Assembly: GCA_038323965.1 (NCBI GenBank)
Contig: JBBQHM010000004.1
Coordinates: 1 to 49,726, forward strand
DNA from: JBBQHM01 sp038323965
GTDB lineage: Bacteria > Verrucomicrobiota > Verrucomicrobiia > Chthoniobacterales > UBA10450
DNA: 49,726 nt
Direction of reading: 5' to 3'
The position numbers and the translations under genes are program-made. Of the stretch, positions 1-7,552 are shown one piece after another. Position 1 is the stretch's first letter. The number at the start of each line of letters is the position of its first letter. Below the pieces are notes generated by a model, which worked only from the letters and a program-made list of their open reading frames with translations, did no database searches and was not told the origin of the DNA.

Positions 1-339
1 GTCCGCCGACGCGGCGAATCACCCGCCAGCCGTTTTCGCCGGCAAAGGCTTGTAGCTCGTCACTCGATAACGCTTTGAGAGCGCGCAATTCCGACGGATG
101 CGTGATGTGACACTCCGGCTGGCGCGAGAGGATTGCCGCAATCTTTGTCGCGCTGCCGGCAAGTTCTGCGTTCACGAGTCGCTCTGGCGCGAGCCAACGC
201 GGCGCGTCTCGGGTTCATTCCGTCGAACCGGCTCATCGTGCAGAATAGGCGGCTGCTTTGGCTTGCGATTTAGTTTGTTACCAAGCGAAGCCTGCGACTT
301 TCGGTCTGGCGACGGTCCATGCGCAGTCGGTTTCTCCAT
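1..339 (-). pseudogene. Possible frameshifted, window-truncated gene of unknown function
   Basis: Two minus-strand reading frames look like pieces of one protein. The first begins at an ATG at 339 (or a GTG at 363) and gives a basic, proline-rich stretch ending near PVRRNEPETRR before a stop at 172-174. The second frame is open from about 214 to the window edge and reads like real coding sequence, with segments such as WLAPERLVNAELAGSATK and ELQAFAGENGWRVIRR. Joining them near 195-205 needs a single-base shift. The alternative is a shorter intact gene starting at the GTG at 173-175. I do not recognise the family. It lies divergent to the gene at 414. The frameshift could be a true pseudogene or an assembly or sequencing error. 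Confidence is low because the C-terminus is missing. Confidence 0.35.
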
Positions 340-413
340 GCCGAGACATCGTTTTTGCGACACCGCACGCGTGTGCCGGTGGCAGGAACGGCGGCCTGCG
401 CTACCTTCGCCCG

Positions 414-665
414 ATGGTTTCTGAGATAATTGAGCTGCGCGGGCATATCATCGATTCGCTGACACTGCCAAAAGTGCTCGATCAAATCCTGATCCGCGGC
501 GCGACTTTTAACATTGTGGAATTCAAGATCGGGCAAAAGCGCGTGGACCAAAGCTCGGCGCGCATCGAGATCACGGCGCCCACTCGGCCAGTGCTCGATG
601 AACTTGTGCACCGGTTGCAGGAGCAGGGTGCTGAAATTAGCAGGGCCGCCGCTTCACCGAAGTAG
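414..665 (+). CDS. Stand-alone LOR/SDH-type N-terminal domain protein (TIGR00300-like)
   Basis: An 83-residue protein starting at the ATG at 414; the open frame extends further upstream, but that part looks non-coding. It opens with VSEIIELRGHIIDSL and continues through LPKVLDQILIRGATFNIVEF and a C-terminal VLDELVHRLQEQGAEI. These resemble the conserved LOR/SDH domain (Saccharop_dh_N) found in bifunctional arginine dihydrolase/ornithine cyclodeaminase proteins such as ArgZ/AgrE and in TIGR00300 proteins. Here the domain stands alone, with no ornithine cyclodeaminase part following it. Its stop codon overlaps or nearly abuts the next gene, so the two are probably co-transcribed. By inference it is a regulatory or substrate-handling partner of that enzyme. 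The family call is from memory of the motif. Confidence 0.7.
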   Translation: MVSEIIELRGHIIDSLTLPKVLDQILIRGATFNIVEFKIGQKRVDQSSARIEITAPTRPVLDELVHRLQEQGAEISRAAASPK

Positions 666-670
666 TGCGA

Positions 671-1477
671 ATGCGCGAACTCCTGCTTTGTCCGCCGGAC
701 CACTACGGCATCGAATACGAAATTAATCCATGGATGAGCCGTGAGCGCGGGGCCGATGCACCTGTCGCGCAGGCACAATGGAAGGGACTGCACGCGAAAT
801 TGCGGGAACTGCACGCGACCATTCACCTGGTCGAGCCGCGGCCGAAGCTGCCCGACATGGTGTTTACCGCGAATGCCGGGCTGGCGGTTGGGAAGAAATT
901 CGTGCCGAGCAATTTCCGCCACGAAGAACGCGCCGGCGAAGCGCCGTTTTTCGCGAGCTGGATGGAAGCGAAGGGCTACGAAGTCGTCTGGCTGCCCAAG
1001 GGACTTTACTTCGAGGGCGAAGGGGATGCGCTGTTTGGGGGAGACGCTCTTTTCTGCGGCTACAAATTCCGCTCGGACATTAACTCGCACCGTGCCGTCG
1101 CTGAGATTTTTGATTGCCTCACCATTTCCGTCGAGCTGGTCGACCCGCGCTTTTATCACCTCGACACCTGCTTCTGCCCGCTGCCGGATGGAGGCGCGTT
1201 CTGGTTCCCGGCAGCATTTGACGAGTACGGCCAGCGCGCGATTCGCGAACACGTCGGAGATCTAATCGACGTCGCAGAATCGGAAGCCGCGCATTTCTCC
1301 TGCAACGCGGTTGTTCTCGAGCACGAAATTGTTCTGCCCGAGGGCGCCCCGGACCTCGTCAGCAAACTACAGGATCGCGGTTACAAATGTCATCCGTTGC
1401 CAATGACGGAATTCCTGAAAGCGGGCGGCGCGTGCAAATGTCTCACGATGTTTTTGCCGCAGCGCGAGACGGTCTGA
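671..1477 (+). CDS. Arginine dihydrolase / amidinotransferase-type guanidino-modifying enzyme
   Basis: A 268-residue protein of the guanidino-group modifying (pentein) fold. Family landmarks in order are PDMVFTANAGLAVG near the N-terminus, the GDALFGGDALFCGY segment, FYHLDTCFCPLPDG carrying the catalytic His-Leu-Asp, CNAVVLEHEIVLPEG, and a C-terminal GGACKCLTMFLPQRE with the expected nucleophilic cysteine. Known relatives hydrolyse arginine to ornithine, CO2 and ammonia (ArgZ), or act on methylarginines or transfer amidino groups. The preceding LOR/SDH-domain gene favours the arginine dihydrolase reading. An ATG at 671 is preferred to the GTG at 665, which overlaps the upstream stop. The catalytic class is secure; the exact substrate is inferred. 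Convergent with polX across a palindromic repeat. Confidence 0.8.
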   Translation: MRELLLCPPDHYGIEYEINPWMSRERGADAPVAQAQWKGLHAKLRELHATIHLVEPRPKLPDMVFTANAGLAVGKKFVPSNFRHEERAGEAPFFASWMEAKGYEVVWLPKGLYFEGEGDALFGGDALFCGYKFRSDINSHRAVAEIFDCLTISVELVDPRFYHLDTCFCPLPDGGAFWFPAAFDEYGQRAIREHVGDLIDVAESEAAHFSCNAVVLEHEIVLPEGAPDLVSKLQDRGYKCHPLPMTEFLKAGGACKCLTMFLPQRETV

Positions 1478-1504
1478 TCGATAGCGGCTGTCGCGCGCGC
1501 TGCT

Positions 1505-1598
1505 GTCATCCCGAGCGAAGCCGAGGGACCCCGCGGTTTCACGAGCAGACGACGCTGCACCTGGCGCAACTGGGTCCCTCGGCTTCGCTCGGGATGAC
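1505..1598. repeat. Interspersed palindromic repeat, perfect 26-bp arms
   Basis: The left arm at 1505-1530 begins GTCATCCCGAGCGAAGCCGA and the right arm at 1573-1598 is its exact reverse complement, with a 42-base spacer starting CCCGCGG. A related, less perfect copy lies at 37883-37964 with the same CCCGCGG after its left arm. The element fills the gap between the convergent arginine dihydrolase and polX genes, where a long hairpin could act as a bidirectional transcription barrier. No ORF, target duplication or transposase is present, so it resembles a REP/MITE-like element. Confidence 0.85.
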
Positions 1599-1604
1599 GG
1601 GCAT

Positions 1605-3347
1605 TTACGCGCGCTTCCGTTGCAACTCGGGCTCGATTTTTCCAAGCGGTAAACAGTTTACGACATCGCGTTTGGTGAGCCAACCCTTACGCGCCACGCC
1701 GATTCCGAAGCGCACATCCTGAATGCTCTCGACGCGGTGCGCATCGGGATTAATGACGCACTTCACGCCATTGGCTTTCGCGAGCGGCCACCAACGCCAG
1801 TCGAGATCGAGACGCTTAGGCGCGGAGTTAATTTCAATCCACGTTCCCGTTGCCGCAGCGGCATCTAGCACTTCCGGGATGTCGATCGCATATTCCTCGC
1901 GCCGCAGCAGGATACGCCCGGTGGGATGCGCCAGCATCGTGACGAATGGATTGCCCATCGCGCGAATCACGCGCTCAGTCATCTGCGACTCGCTCAGCCC
2001 GAACGCTGAGTGCACTGAAGCGACGACAAAATCCAGTTGCGCAAGAATATCGTCCGGAAAATCGAGCGTGCCGTCGCGAAGGATATCGCATTCAATCCCG
2101 GCAAATAAACGGAAGCCGTCGAAGCGCGCGTTGAGCTTTCCGATGCTGACAATTTGCCTCGTCAAATCAGCGACTGAGAGACCGTGCGCCTGCACCGAAC
2201 TTCGGCTGTGATCTGCAATTCCAAGATACTCCAAGCCGAGCTCCTGCGCCGCCTGCGCCAATTCCTCCAGTGAATTGCGCCCATCGCTCGCGTGCGTGTG
2301 GCAATGGAAAGTACCGCGCAAATTCTCCAGCTCGATGAGCTTCGGTAGTTTGTGGTTCTCCGCAGCCTCGAACTCCCCGCAGTTTTCGCGTAACTCTGGC
2401 GCGATGTAAGCGAGATCCAGCGCGCGATACAATTCCGCTTCATCGCTGATTTTCGGCATCGGCCCTTTCGCTTTGCGCTTGGCCTCGGGAGCGGGGCTGA
2501 GGCGGTACTCGTTCAAGGTCCAGCCGCGCTGCAGCGCGCGGTTTCGCAGCGTGATGTTGTGTTCTTTGCTGCCGGTAAAATAGTTGAGCGCAAATGGAAA
2601 TTCGCTCGTGGTCACGACGCGCAGATCCGCCTGAATTCCCGATTTGAGACGGACCGACGATTTGGTTCTACCGCGCGCAATGACGGAATCGACCAGTGCA
2701 TGCTCAACGAACAGCTTGGTGATCGCGTCCGCCGAGTTTGTCGCAACGATGAAATCGATATCGCGGACGATCTCTTTCCACCGTCGGTAACTTCCCGCGA
2801 TTTCGACCTGCAGCGCGTCCGGATGAGCGATCAAGTCGGCTTTTAACTTTTCGGCATCGCCAATGACTGCGCCGAGTTGAAAGGAGCCGACATGTTTTGA
2901 TAGCGCTCCGATCGATTCCAGCAGCTTTGCCTGTGTCGTCGCACCAAATCCCGGCAGCGTTGCAACGAGCCCCGACTCGCACGCTTCCTTTAATTGCGCG
3001 ATCGAGCTGACCGCAAGCTGCTCATATAACGCGCGAACTTTTTTCGCACCTATGCCCTGCAGCTTAAACAGTTCGAGAATGTCGGCTGGAAATTCTGCAC
3101 GTAATTCGTCGCGGAATTTTAACCCGCCGGTCGTGGCGAGCTCCTTGATTTTTGCAGCAATCGCTTTACCGACGCCGGGAATTTTCTCGAGCGCCTCATC
3201 GTCACTCAAATCGGCAAAACTCCCGCCCCATTGCTCGAGTGATCGCGCGGCATTGGTATAGGCGCGAATTTTGAACGCGTTTTCGCCTTTCAGCTCCAGG
3301 AAAGTAGCGATTTCCTCCAGGACGGAGGCGATTTGTTCTTTCGTCAT
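1605..3347 (-). CDS. polX: DNA polymerase X family with PHP exonuclease domain
   Basis: A 580-residue bacterial PolX, close to the usual length of about 570. The start is set at the ATG at 3347 (MTKEQIASVLEEIATFLELK), because the extra upstream residues do not fit the family. The order is an N-terminal 8-kDa-type domain, helix-hairpin-helix segments (GVGKAIAAKI near residue 58, GIGAKKV near 98), the nucleotidyltransferase signature GSYRRWKEIVRDIDF near 185-199 with the catalytic DxD pair, and a C-terminal PHP domain. The PHP domain shows FHCHTHASDG near 347, IADHS, AGIECD, LAHPTGR and NPDAHR, the metal-binding residues of a 3'-5' exonuclease / AP endonuclease. It should work in gap-filling base-excision repair in the cytoplasm. 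All key residues appear intact. Confidence 0.93.
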   Translation of the reverse strand: MTKEQIASVLEEIATFLELKGENAFKIRAYTNAARSLEQWGGSFADLSDDEALEKIPGVGKAIAAKIKELATTGGLKFRDELRAEFPADILELFKLQGIGAKKVRALYEQLAVSSIAQLKEACESGLVATLPGFGATTQAKLLESIGALSKHVGSFQLGAVIGDAEKLKADLIAHPDALQVEIAGSYRRWKEIVRDIDFIVATNSADAITKLFVEHALVDSVIARGRTKSSVRLKSGIQADLRVVTTSEFPFALNYFTGSKEHNITLRNRALQRGWTLNEYRLSPAPEAKRKAKGPMPKISDEAELYRALDLAYIAPELRENCGEFEAAENHKLPKLIELENLRGTFHCHTHASDGRNSLEELAQAAQELGLEYLGIADHSRSSVQAHGLSVADLTRQIVSIGKLNARFDGFRLFAGIECDILRDGTLDFPDDILAQLDFVVASVHSAFGLSESQMTERVIRAMGNPFVTMLAHPTGRILLRREEYAIDIPEVLDAAAATGTWIEINSAPKRLDLDWRWWPLAKANGVKCVINPDAHRVESIQDVRFGIGVARKGWLTKRDVVNCLPLGKIEPELQRKRA

Positions 3348-3388
3348 TTGGGGCGCCCGCGCTCGCGGAGAATGAATGTTGCTGTAGA

Positions 3389-4582
3389 TTGCGCGCTCCG
3401 CAAAATTGTCCCCCAAACTTGTTCCGCACGCGCCTAATCGCCATTGCAGTCACCGCTGCGCTCTTCGTTTCGCATGCCGAAGCGGTGATTCTCTATCGGA
3501 CGGGCGATCCTACGGCGAACATCACGGCTCCGGACAGTGTATTTCCGCACGATGGCTGGGACTACGAAGGCTTATTTGGCGGCTTCCTTGGCACTGCCAT
3601 CGCGCCTCAATTTTTTATCACGGCTGATCACATCGGCGCGCAGGATTCGGTCATCCATTCTCTCGACGGTGATCACCACGTCGTCGCTTCGTTTCCGGAC
3701 CCCGTGAGCGATTTACATATCTATCGGGTCACCGAACCCTTCTCTGTTTTTGCACCGCTGTATACACGGACAGATGAAGCAGGACAGCGGATCGTCGACA
3801 TCGGCCGCGGTCGCCAGCGGGGCGCCGATATCCTGCTAAATAACCAGCTACGAGGCTGGGGGTATGGCGTCTTCGATGATGTGAAACGTTGGGGCGACAA
3901 CATCATTGCCGGAATTTACCGTTACGGTCCTGAGAACGATCTGCTGTTCGCCGATTTCGATGCCGTCGGAAGCACCGCTGACGAATGCCAGCTCGCGGAA
4001 GGCGACTCGGGTGGCGCTGCTTTTATTAACGACGGCGGAACCTGGAAGTTGGCAGGGATCAACTATGCTATCGATGGCGGGATTTACACGGCTCCAAGCG
4101 ATGGCGCGATCAGCAACGGCGCGATTTTTGATCTGCGTGGTTTCTACTACAAAAGTCTTAATGGCTTCGTCCAGATCGACCCAAACTATCCCGCCCCGGT
4201 TACGACTTCGTTTTATCCAACGCGTATCTCGACGAAGCTGGATTGGATCAGCAGCGTCATTGATCCTGCGGGTGACTACGACAGCAACGGCATCAAGAAT
4301 CTTTTGCAATTTGCGATCAAGATTAACTCACCGAAACCCGGGGCATGGAGTGCGCCGTCCATCGCTGTGAGCAACGGATTCGTGACACTGACTTATCGAA
4401 AAATCGCGAGTCCCCTGCTGACTTATCAAGTCGAGCAAGCAACCGATCTGGTGACATGGACTGCTGCTGTTGCGCAGGAAACTCCGCTCGGAACCAACCA
4501 AAACCCTCAGTTGGTCGAGGCCAAAGTCGCGACGGGTAGTAACGCGGTCCTTTGCCTGCGGCTGCGAATCACGCAACAATAG
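3389..4582 (+). CDS. Secreted trypsin-like (S1) serine protease with verrucomicrobial C-terminal tail
   Basis: A 397-residue exported protease. After a basic N-terminus there is a hydrophobic signal sequence (LIAIAVTAALFVSHAEA, residues 16-32). The catalytic triad is visible: His81 in FFITADHIG, Asp108 in VSDLHIYRV, and Ser207 in AEGDSGGAAF. Residues about 290-397 form a separate tail, with DSNGIKNLLQFAIKIN and YQVEQATDLVTWTAA, of a type common at the C-termini of secreted proteins in Verrucomicrobiota. No ATG lies in a good position: the start is a TTG at 3389, with another TTG at 3419 possible. It is divergent from polX. Substrate unknown; secretion and protease class are well supported. 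Confidence 0.82.
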   Translation: MRAPQNCPPNLFRTRLIAIAVTAALFVSHAEAVILYRTGDPTANITAPDSVFPHDGWDYEGLFGGFLGTAIAPQFFITADHIGAQDSVIHSLDGDHHVVASFPDPVSDLHIYRVTEPFSVFAPLYTRTDEAGQRIVDIGRGRQRGADILLNNQLRGWGYGVFDDVKRWGDNIIAGIYRYGPENDLLFADFDAVGSTADECQLAEGDSGGAAFINDGGTWKLAGINYAIDGGIYTAPSDGAISNGAIFDLRGFYYKSLNGFVQIDPNYPAPVTTSFYPTRISTKLDWISSVIDPAGDYDSNGIKNLLQFAIKINSPKPGAWSAPSIAVSNGFVTLTYRKIASPLLTYQVEQATDLVTWTAAVAQETPLGTNQNPQLVEAKVATGSNAVLCLRLRITQQ

Positions 4583-4588
4583 CGCCGA

Positions 4589-5185
4589 TTACATTCGCCC
4601 GCGGCGTTTGTAGAACTCGTAACGCGAAGCGATCGAGTCCACGTACTTGCGCGTGCCCGGGAAATCGATCGTTTGACGAAACGTGTCCCCGTCCGCGCCG
4701 GCGCCGGCATCTGTCGCCCAACGCTGGGCGCGACTCGCGCCCGCATTATATTCCGCGAGCGCAAAAGGCATGGGATCCCGCTCGTTCTTCCAATGCTTAA
4801 ACGCGTGCTGCAGATACCAGATCCCCGCTTCAAGGTTACGTGACGGATCGAAGAGCTCCTCAACCTGAAAATCGTCAATATGATTTTGCTTCGCCCATTC
4901 GGCGGCAGCGATTTCGCTCACCTGCATCAGGCCGCGCTCGCCTGAGCTCCCGACTTTTCGCGGATCAAATTTGCTCTCCCGCCACACGATTGCCTTCACC
5001 AGCATGGGATCGAGTTCGTGCGCGGCGGCGACGGTGCGAATCAGTCCGTCGTACTGCTGGAAACGCGCGGGACTCACCCATTCGTAGACGGTGTAGGCCA
5101 CGTCGCCAGAGCGGGACGCGACAACGACAAACCCGACGCCAAGTGCAAGCATCAGGCAGAGCGCAAACTTCAGGAGCAAACGCAT
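4589..5185 (-). CDS. Membrane-anchored lytic transglycosylase (SLT domain)
   Basis: A 198-residue protein with an N-terminal hydrophobic segment (LLLKFALCLMLALGVGFVVV) that acts as a signal peptide or anchor, followed by a goose-lysozyme-like SLT catalytic domain. The catalytic glutamate is E70 in IVWRESKFD, followed by GERGLMQVSE and ALAEYNAG, the three hallmark SLT motifs. The domain cleaves the MurNAc-GlcNAc bond of peptidoglycan to make 1,6-anhydro ends in the periplasm. It lacks the long alpha-helical ring of Slt70, so it resembles short membrane-bound forms. It is convergent with the S1 protease and divergent from priA. Subfamily uncertain, fold secure. Confidence 0.88.
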   Translation of the reverse strand: MRLLLKFALCLMLALGVGFVVVASRSGDVAYTVYEWVSPARFQQYDGLIRTVAAAHELDPMLVKAIVWRESKFDPRKVGSSGERGLMQVSEIAAAEWAKQNHIDDFQVEELFDPSRNLEAGIWYLQHAFKHWKNERDPMPFALAEYNAGASRAQRWATDAGAGADGDTFRQTIDFPGTRKYVDSIASRYEFYKRRGRM

Positions 5186-5250
5186 CGCGCGGTCTTTTGG
5201 TCAGTTGGAGTTCACGCGATTCGCGCTGAAACTCACGGCGACCACCATCC

Positions 5251-7512
5251 ATGGTTCAAACCGCCGAGCAAATAAATTCCGACGTCGCGCCTCAATTCGT
5301 TCGCGTCATCATCGACCGCGCCATCCAGCGCGAGCTCGACTATTCGATCCCGGAAACGTTGCGCGATCGGATTCGAATCGGATCGCGTCTGCGGGTGCCG
5401 TTTCGCGATAAATCGGCGCTCGCGACGGTCGTCCGCTTACTGGAGAAATCGGACGCATCCGGAATTCGGCCAATCGAAGCGCTGGTCGGCGAAGTGCCGG
5501 CGCTGAGCGAGGAGCTTCTCGAACTGGCGCGCTGGATGAGCAGTTATTACTGCTGCCCGATCGAAGCAGTGATTCGCAGCCTGCTTCCGCAAGTGGTCCG
5601 GCGCGCGGAAATCGGTAAAAAGCAGCAGCTGTTTGTGAAGCGCGCGCGGGAGATTTCCCTGGAAGAAATCGAAACTTTGCGACGCCGGGCGCCGCGTCAG
5701 GCCGACCTCGTTGCAGAGATCGCCGGCATCACGGAGCCGATTCGGGCGAGCGCGCTCCTCGCCAGGTTATCGCTCGATCACCAGACTCTGCGCGCCGTCG
5801 CGAAGCGTGGATTTATCACGCTGACGGAGACCGAGGTGGAGCGGGATCCCCATGCCGACGACGAGTTCATCGCGACGAGCGAGCTCGTTTTGAACGAAGA
5901 ACAACTTGTCGCGCTCGATGAAGTAAAAAGTGCGCTGAACGACTCCGCGAATTCGCGCCCGATTCTGCTGCATGGAGTTACTGGCAGCGGTAAGACGGAG
6001 ATTTACCTCCAGGCGATCAAGATCGCGGTGGCCAGCGGACGGAGCGCGATCGTGCTGGTGCCGGAGATTTCTTTAACGCCGCAGACGGTTGAGCGATTTA
6101 AGAGTCGATTCGCGGCGGCGCAAACTTCCGTGGCCGTCCTCCACAGCCATCTCTCGGAAGGCGAGCGGCACGACGAATGGCATAAGATCAATTCCGGAGA
6201 GGCGCGCATTGCTATTGGCGCGCGCAGCGCCGTCTTTGCGCCACTGAAAAATCTTGGACTCATTGTCGTCGACGAAGAGCATGAGACTTCCTACAAACAG
6301 GAGGAGGCGCCGCGTTATCATGCGCGAGATGTTGCCGTAGTCCGCGCGAAGCTGGAGAAGGCAGTCGTGCTTCTGGGCAGCGCGACGCCATCGCTGGAAA
6401 GTTATTTCAACGCGATGCGCGGGAAGTATGCGCTCACGACACTTAAGCATCGCATCGACGATTGCCAGATGCCGTTGATCCGCATTGTCGATCTGCGGAT
6501 GCAGGCCCGCAAAGGCAAGGCGCTCTCAATTTTATCCGACAAGCTCCGCAACGCCATCGAAGCGCGCCTAAGTAAACGTGAACAGACGATATTGTTCCTA
6601 AATCGGCGCGGGTTCTCTACTTCATTGCTGTGCAGCAGCTGCGGCGAAGCGCGCAATTGTCCCAACTGTAGTGTCGCGCTGACCTTCCACCGCGGCGTCG
6701 CCAGACTCAGTTGTCATTTATGCGGGCACACCGCGGCTGTTCCCAAGAAATGCCCGGCTTGCCACGAAGATGCATTGATCTATTCGGGGTTCGGCACGGA
6801 AAAGGTTGAAGCCAACGTCTCACAAATTTTTCCGACGGCGGTGGTGAAGCGGATGGATGCCGATTCCATGACGCGCAAGGAAGCATATCGCGATACCCTG
6901 CGCGCCTTTCGCGCCGGCAAGATCGATATTCTCGTCGGGACCCAGATGATCGCGAAAGGATTGCATTTTCCGAACGTGACGCTGGTGGGAATTATTAACG
7001 CCGATCTCGCGCTCCATCTTCCAGATTTCCGCGCGGGCGAGCGTACTTTTCAACTTCTGACCCAGGTGTCCGGTCGCGCGGGTCGCGGCGAAACTCCGGG
7101 CGAAGTTTTCGTGCAAACCTACACGCCGTTCTCGCCTTCGATTCAGTTTGCGCGTCATCACGATTTTGATGGATACGTCAAACAGGAGCTGGAGTTTCGT
7201 GAGCGGTGCGATTTCCCGCCGTATAAACATGCGGTTCTCATCACGGTGCGTTCCACGCACGAAGGTCGCGCTAAATTCTCCGCCGAAACTCTCGGCCGAC
7301 GCTTGAAGGAAGCGCTACCCGCCGAATTCTCTCGCAGCGACCCGACTCCTGCGCCGATGGAAAAACTGCGCGGCGAATATCGTTTTCATATCCTGCTGCG
7401 CGGTGACGCCATCGTGCGACTCAGCCGATTGCTGCGCGAGACGCTGGACCGTTTGCCCTTCCCGGAAGACGTCGCCGCCGCAGTCGATGTGGACCCTTAT
7501 CAATTGTTATAA
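5251..7512 (+). CDS. priA: Primosomal protein N' (replication restart helicase PriA)
   Basis: A 753-residue superfamily-2 helicase of normal PriA length. The N-terminal 3'-DNA-binding region is followed by Walker A (HGVTGSGKTEIYLQ, near residue 241), Walker B (VVDEEHETSYKQ) and the LGSATPSLES motif. The zinc module has the full set of eight cysteines as four CxxC pairs (CSSC, CPNC, CHLC, CPAC). The helicase C-lobe shows GTQMIAKGLHFPNVTLVGI and VSGRAGRGETPGEVFVQT. PriA reloads the replisome at stalled forks. The ATG at 5251 gives the expected N-terminus. It is divergent from the transglycosylase gene by about 65 bases and probably monocistronic, since a separate promoter-like sequence precedes the next gene. 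Confidence 0.97.
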   Translation: MVQTAEQINSDVAPQFVRVIIDRAIQRELDYSIPETLRDRIRIGSRLRVPFRDKSALATVVRLLEKSDASGIRPIEALVGEVPALSEELLELARWMSSYYCCPIEAVIRSLLPQVVRRAEIGKKQQLFVKRAREISLEEIETLRRRAPRQADLVAEIAGITEPIRASALLARLSLDHQTLRAVAKRGFITLTETEVERDPHADDEFIATSELVLNEEQLVALDEVKSALNDSANSRPILLHGVTGSGKTEIYLQAIKIAVASGRSAIVLVPEISLTPQTVERFKSRFAAAQTSVAVLHSHLSEGERHDEWHKINSGEARIAIGARSAVFAPLKNLGLIVVDEEHETSYKQEEAPRYHARDVAVVRAKLEKAVVLLGSATPSLESYFNAMRGKYALTTLKHRIDDCQMPLIRIVDLRMQARKGKALSILSDKLRNAIEARLSKREQTILFLNRRGFSTSLLCSSCGEARNCPNCSVALTFHRGVARLSCHLCGHTAAVPKKCPACHEDALIYSGFGTEKVEANVSQIFPTAVVKRMDADSMTRKEAYRDTLRAFRAGKIDILVGTQMIAKGLHFPNVTLVGIINADLALHLPDFRAGERTFQLLTQVSGRAGRGETPGEVFVQTYTPFSPSIQFARHHDFDGYVKQELEFRERCDFPPYKHAVLITVRSTHEGRAKFSAETLGRRLKEALPAEFSRSDPTPAPMEKLRGEYRFHILLRGDAIVRLSRLLRETLDRLPFPEDVAAAVDVDPYQLL

Positions 7513-7516
7513 CCGC

Positions 7517-7546
7517 TTGCCGTGGTTCGCCCTACTTTGATATGAT
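7517..7546 (+). promoter_or_regulatory. Sigma70-like promoter placing the start codon at the transcription start
   Basis: TTGCCG at 7517-7522 and TATGAT at 7541-7546 are separated by 18 bases, a good sigma70-type match. The ATG at 7553 lies 6 bases after the -10 element, where transcription would be expected to begin. No Shine-Dalgarno sequence fits between them. This suggests a leaderless mRNA for the protease gene. Seen in sequence; function inferred. Confidence 0.5.
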
Positions 7547-7552
7547 CCGCCG

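Noticed and set aside
482..1252. A 256-codon open frame on the minus strand opposite the arginine dihydrolase gene
   Set aside because: It lies antisense to a gene with clear family motifs, has no recognisable features of its own and fits the antisense open frames expected in GC-rich coding DNA.
1505..1598. The palindrome as the two ends of a small insertion sequence or as part of a CRISPR array
   Set aside because: The unit is under 100 bases, has no coding capacity, no flanking direct repeats and no regular repeat-spacer series.
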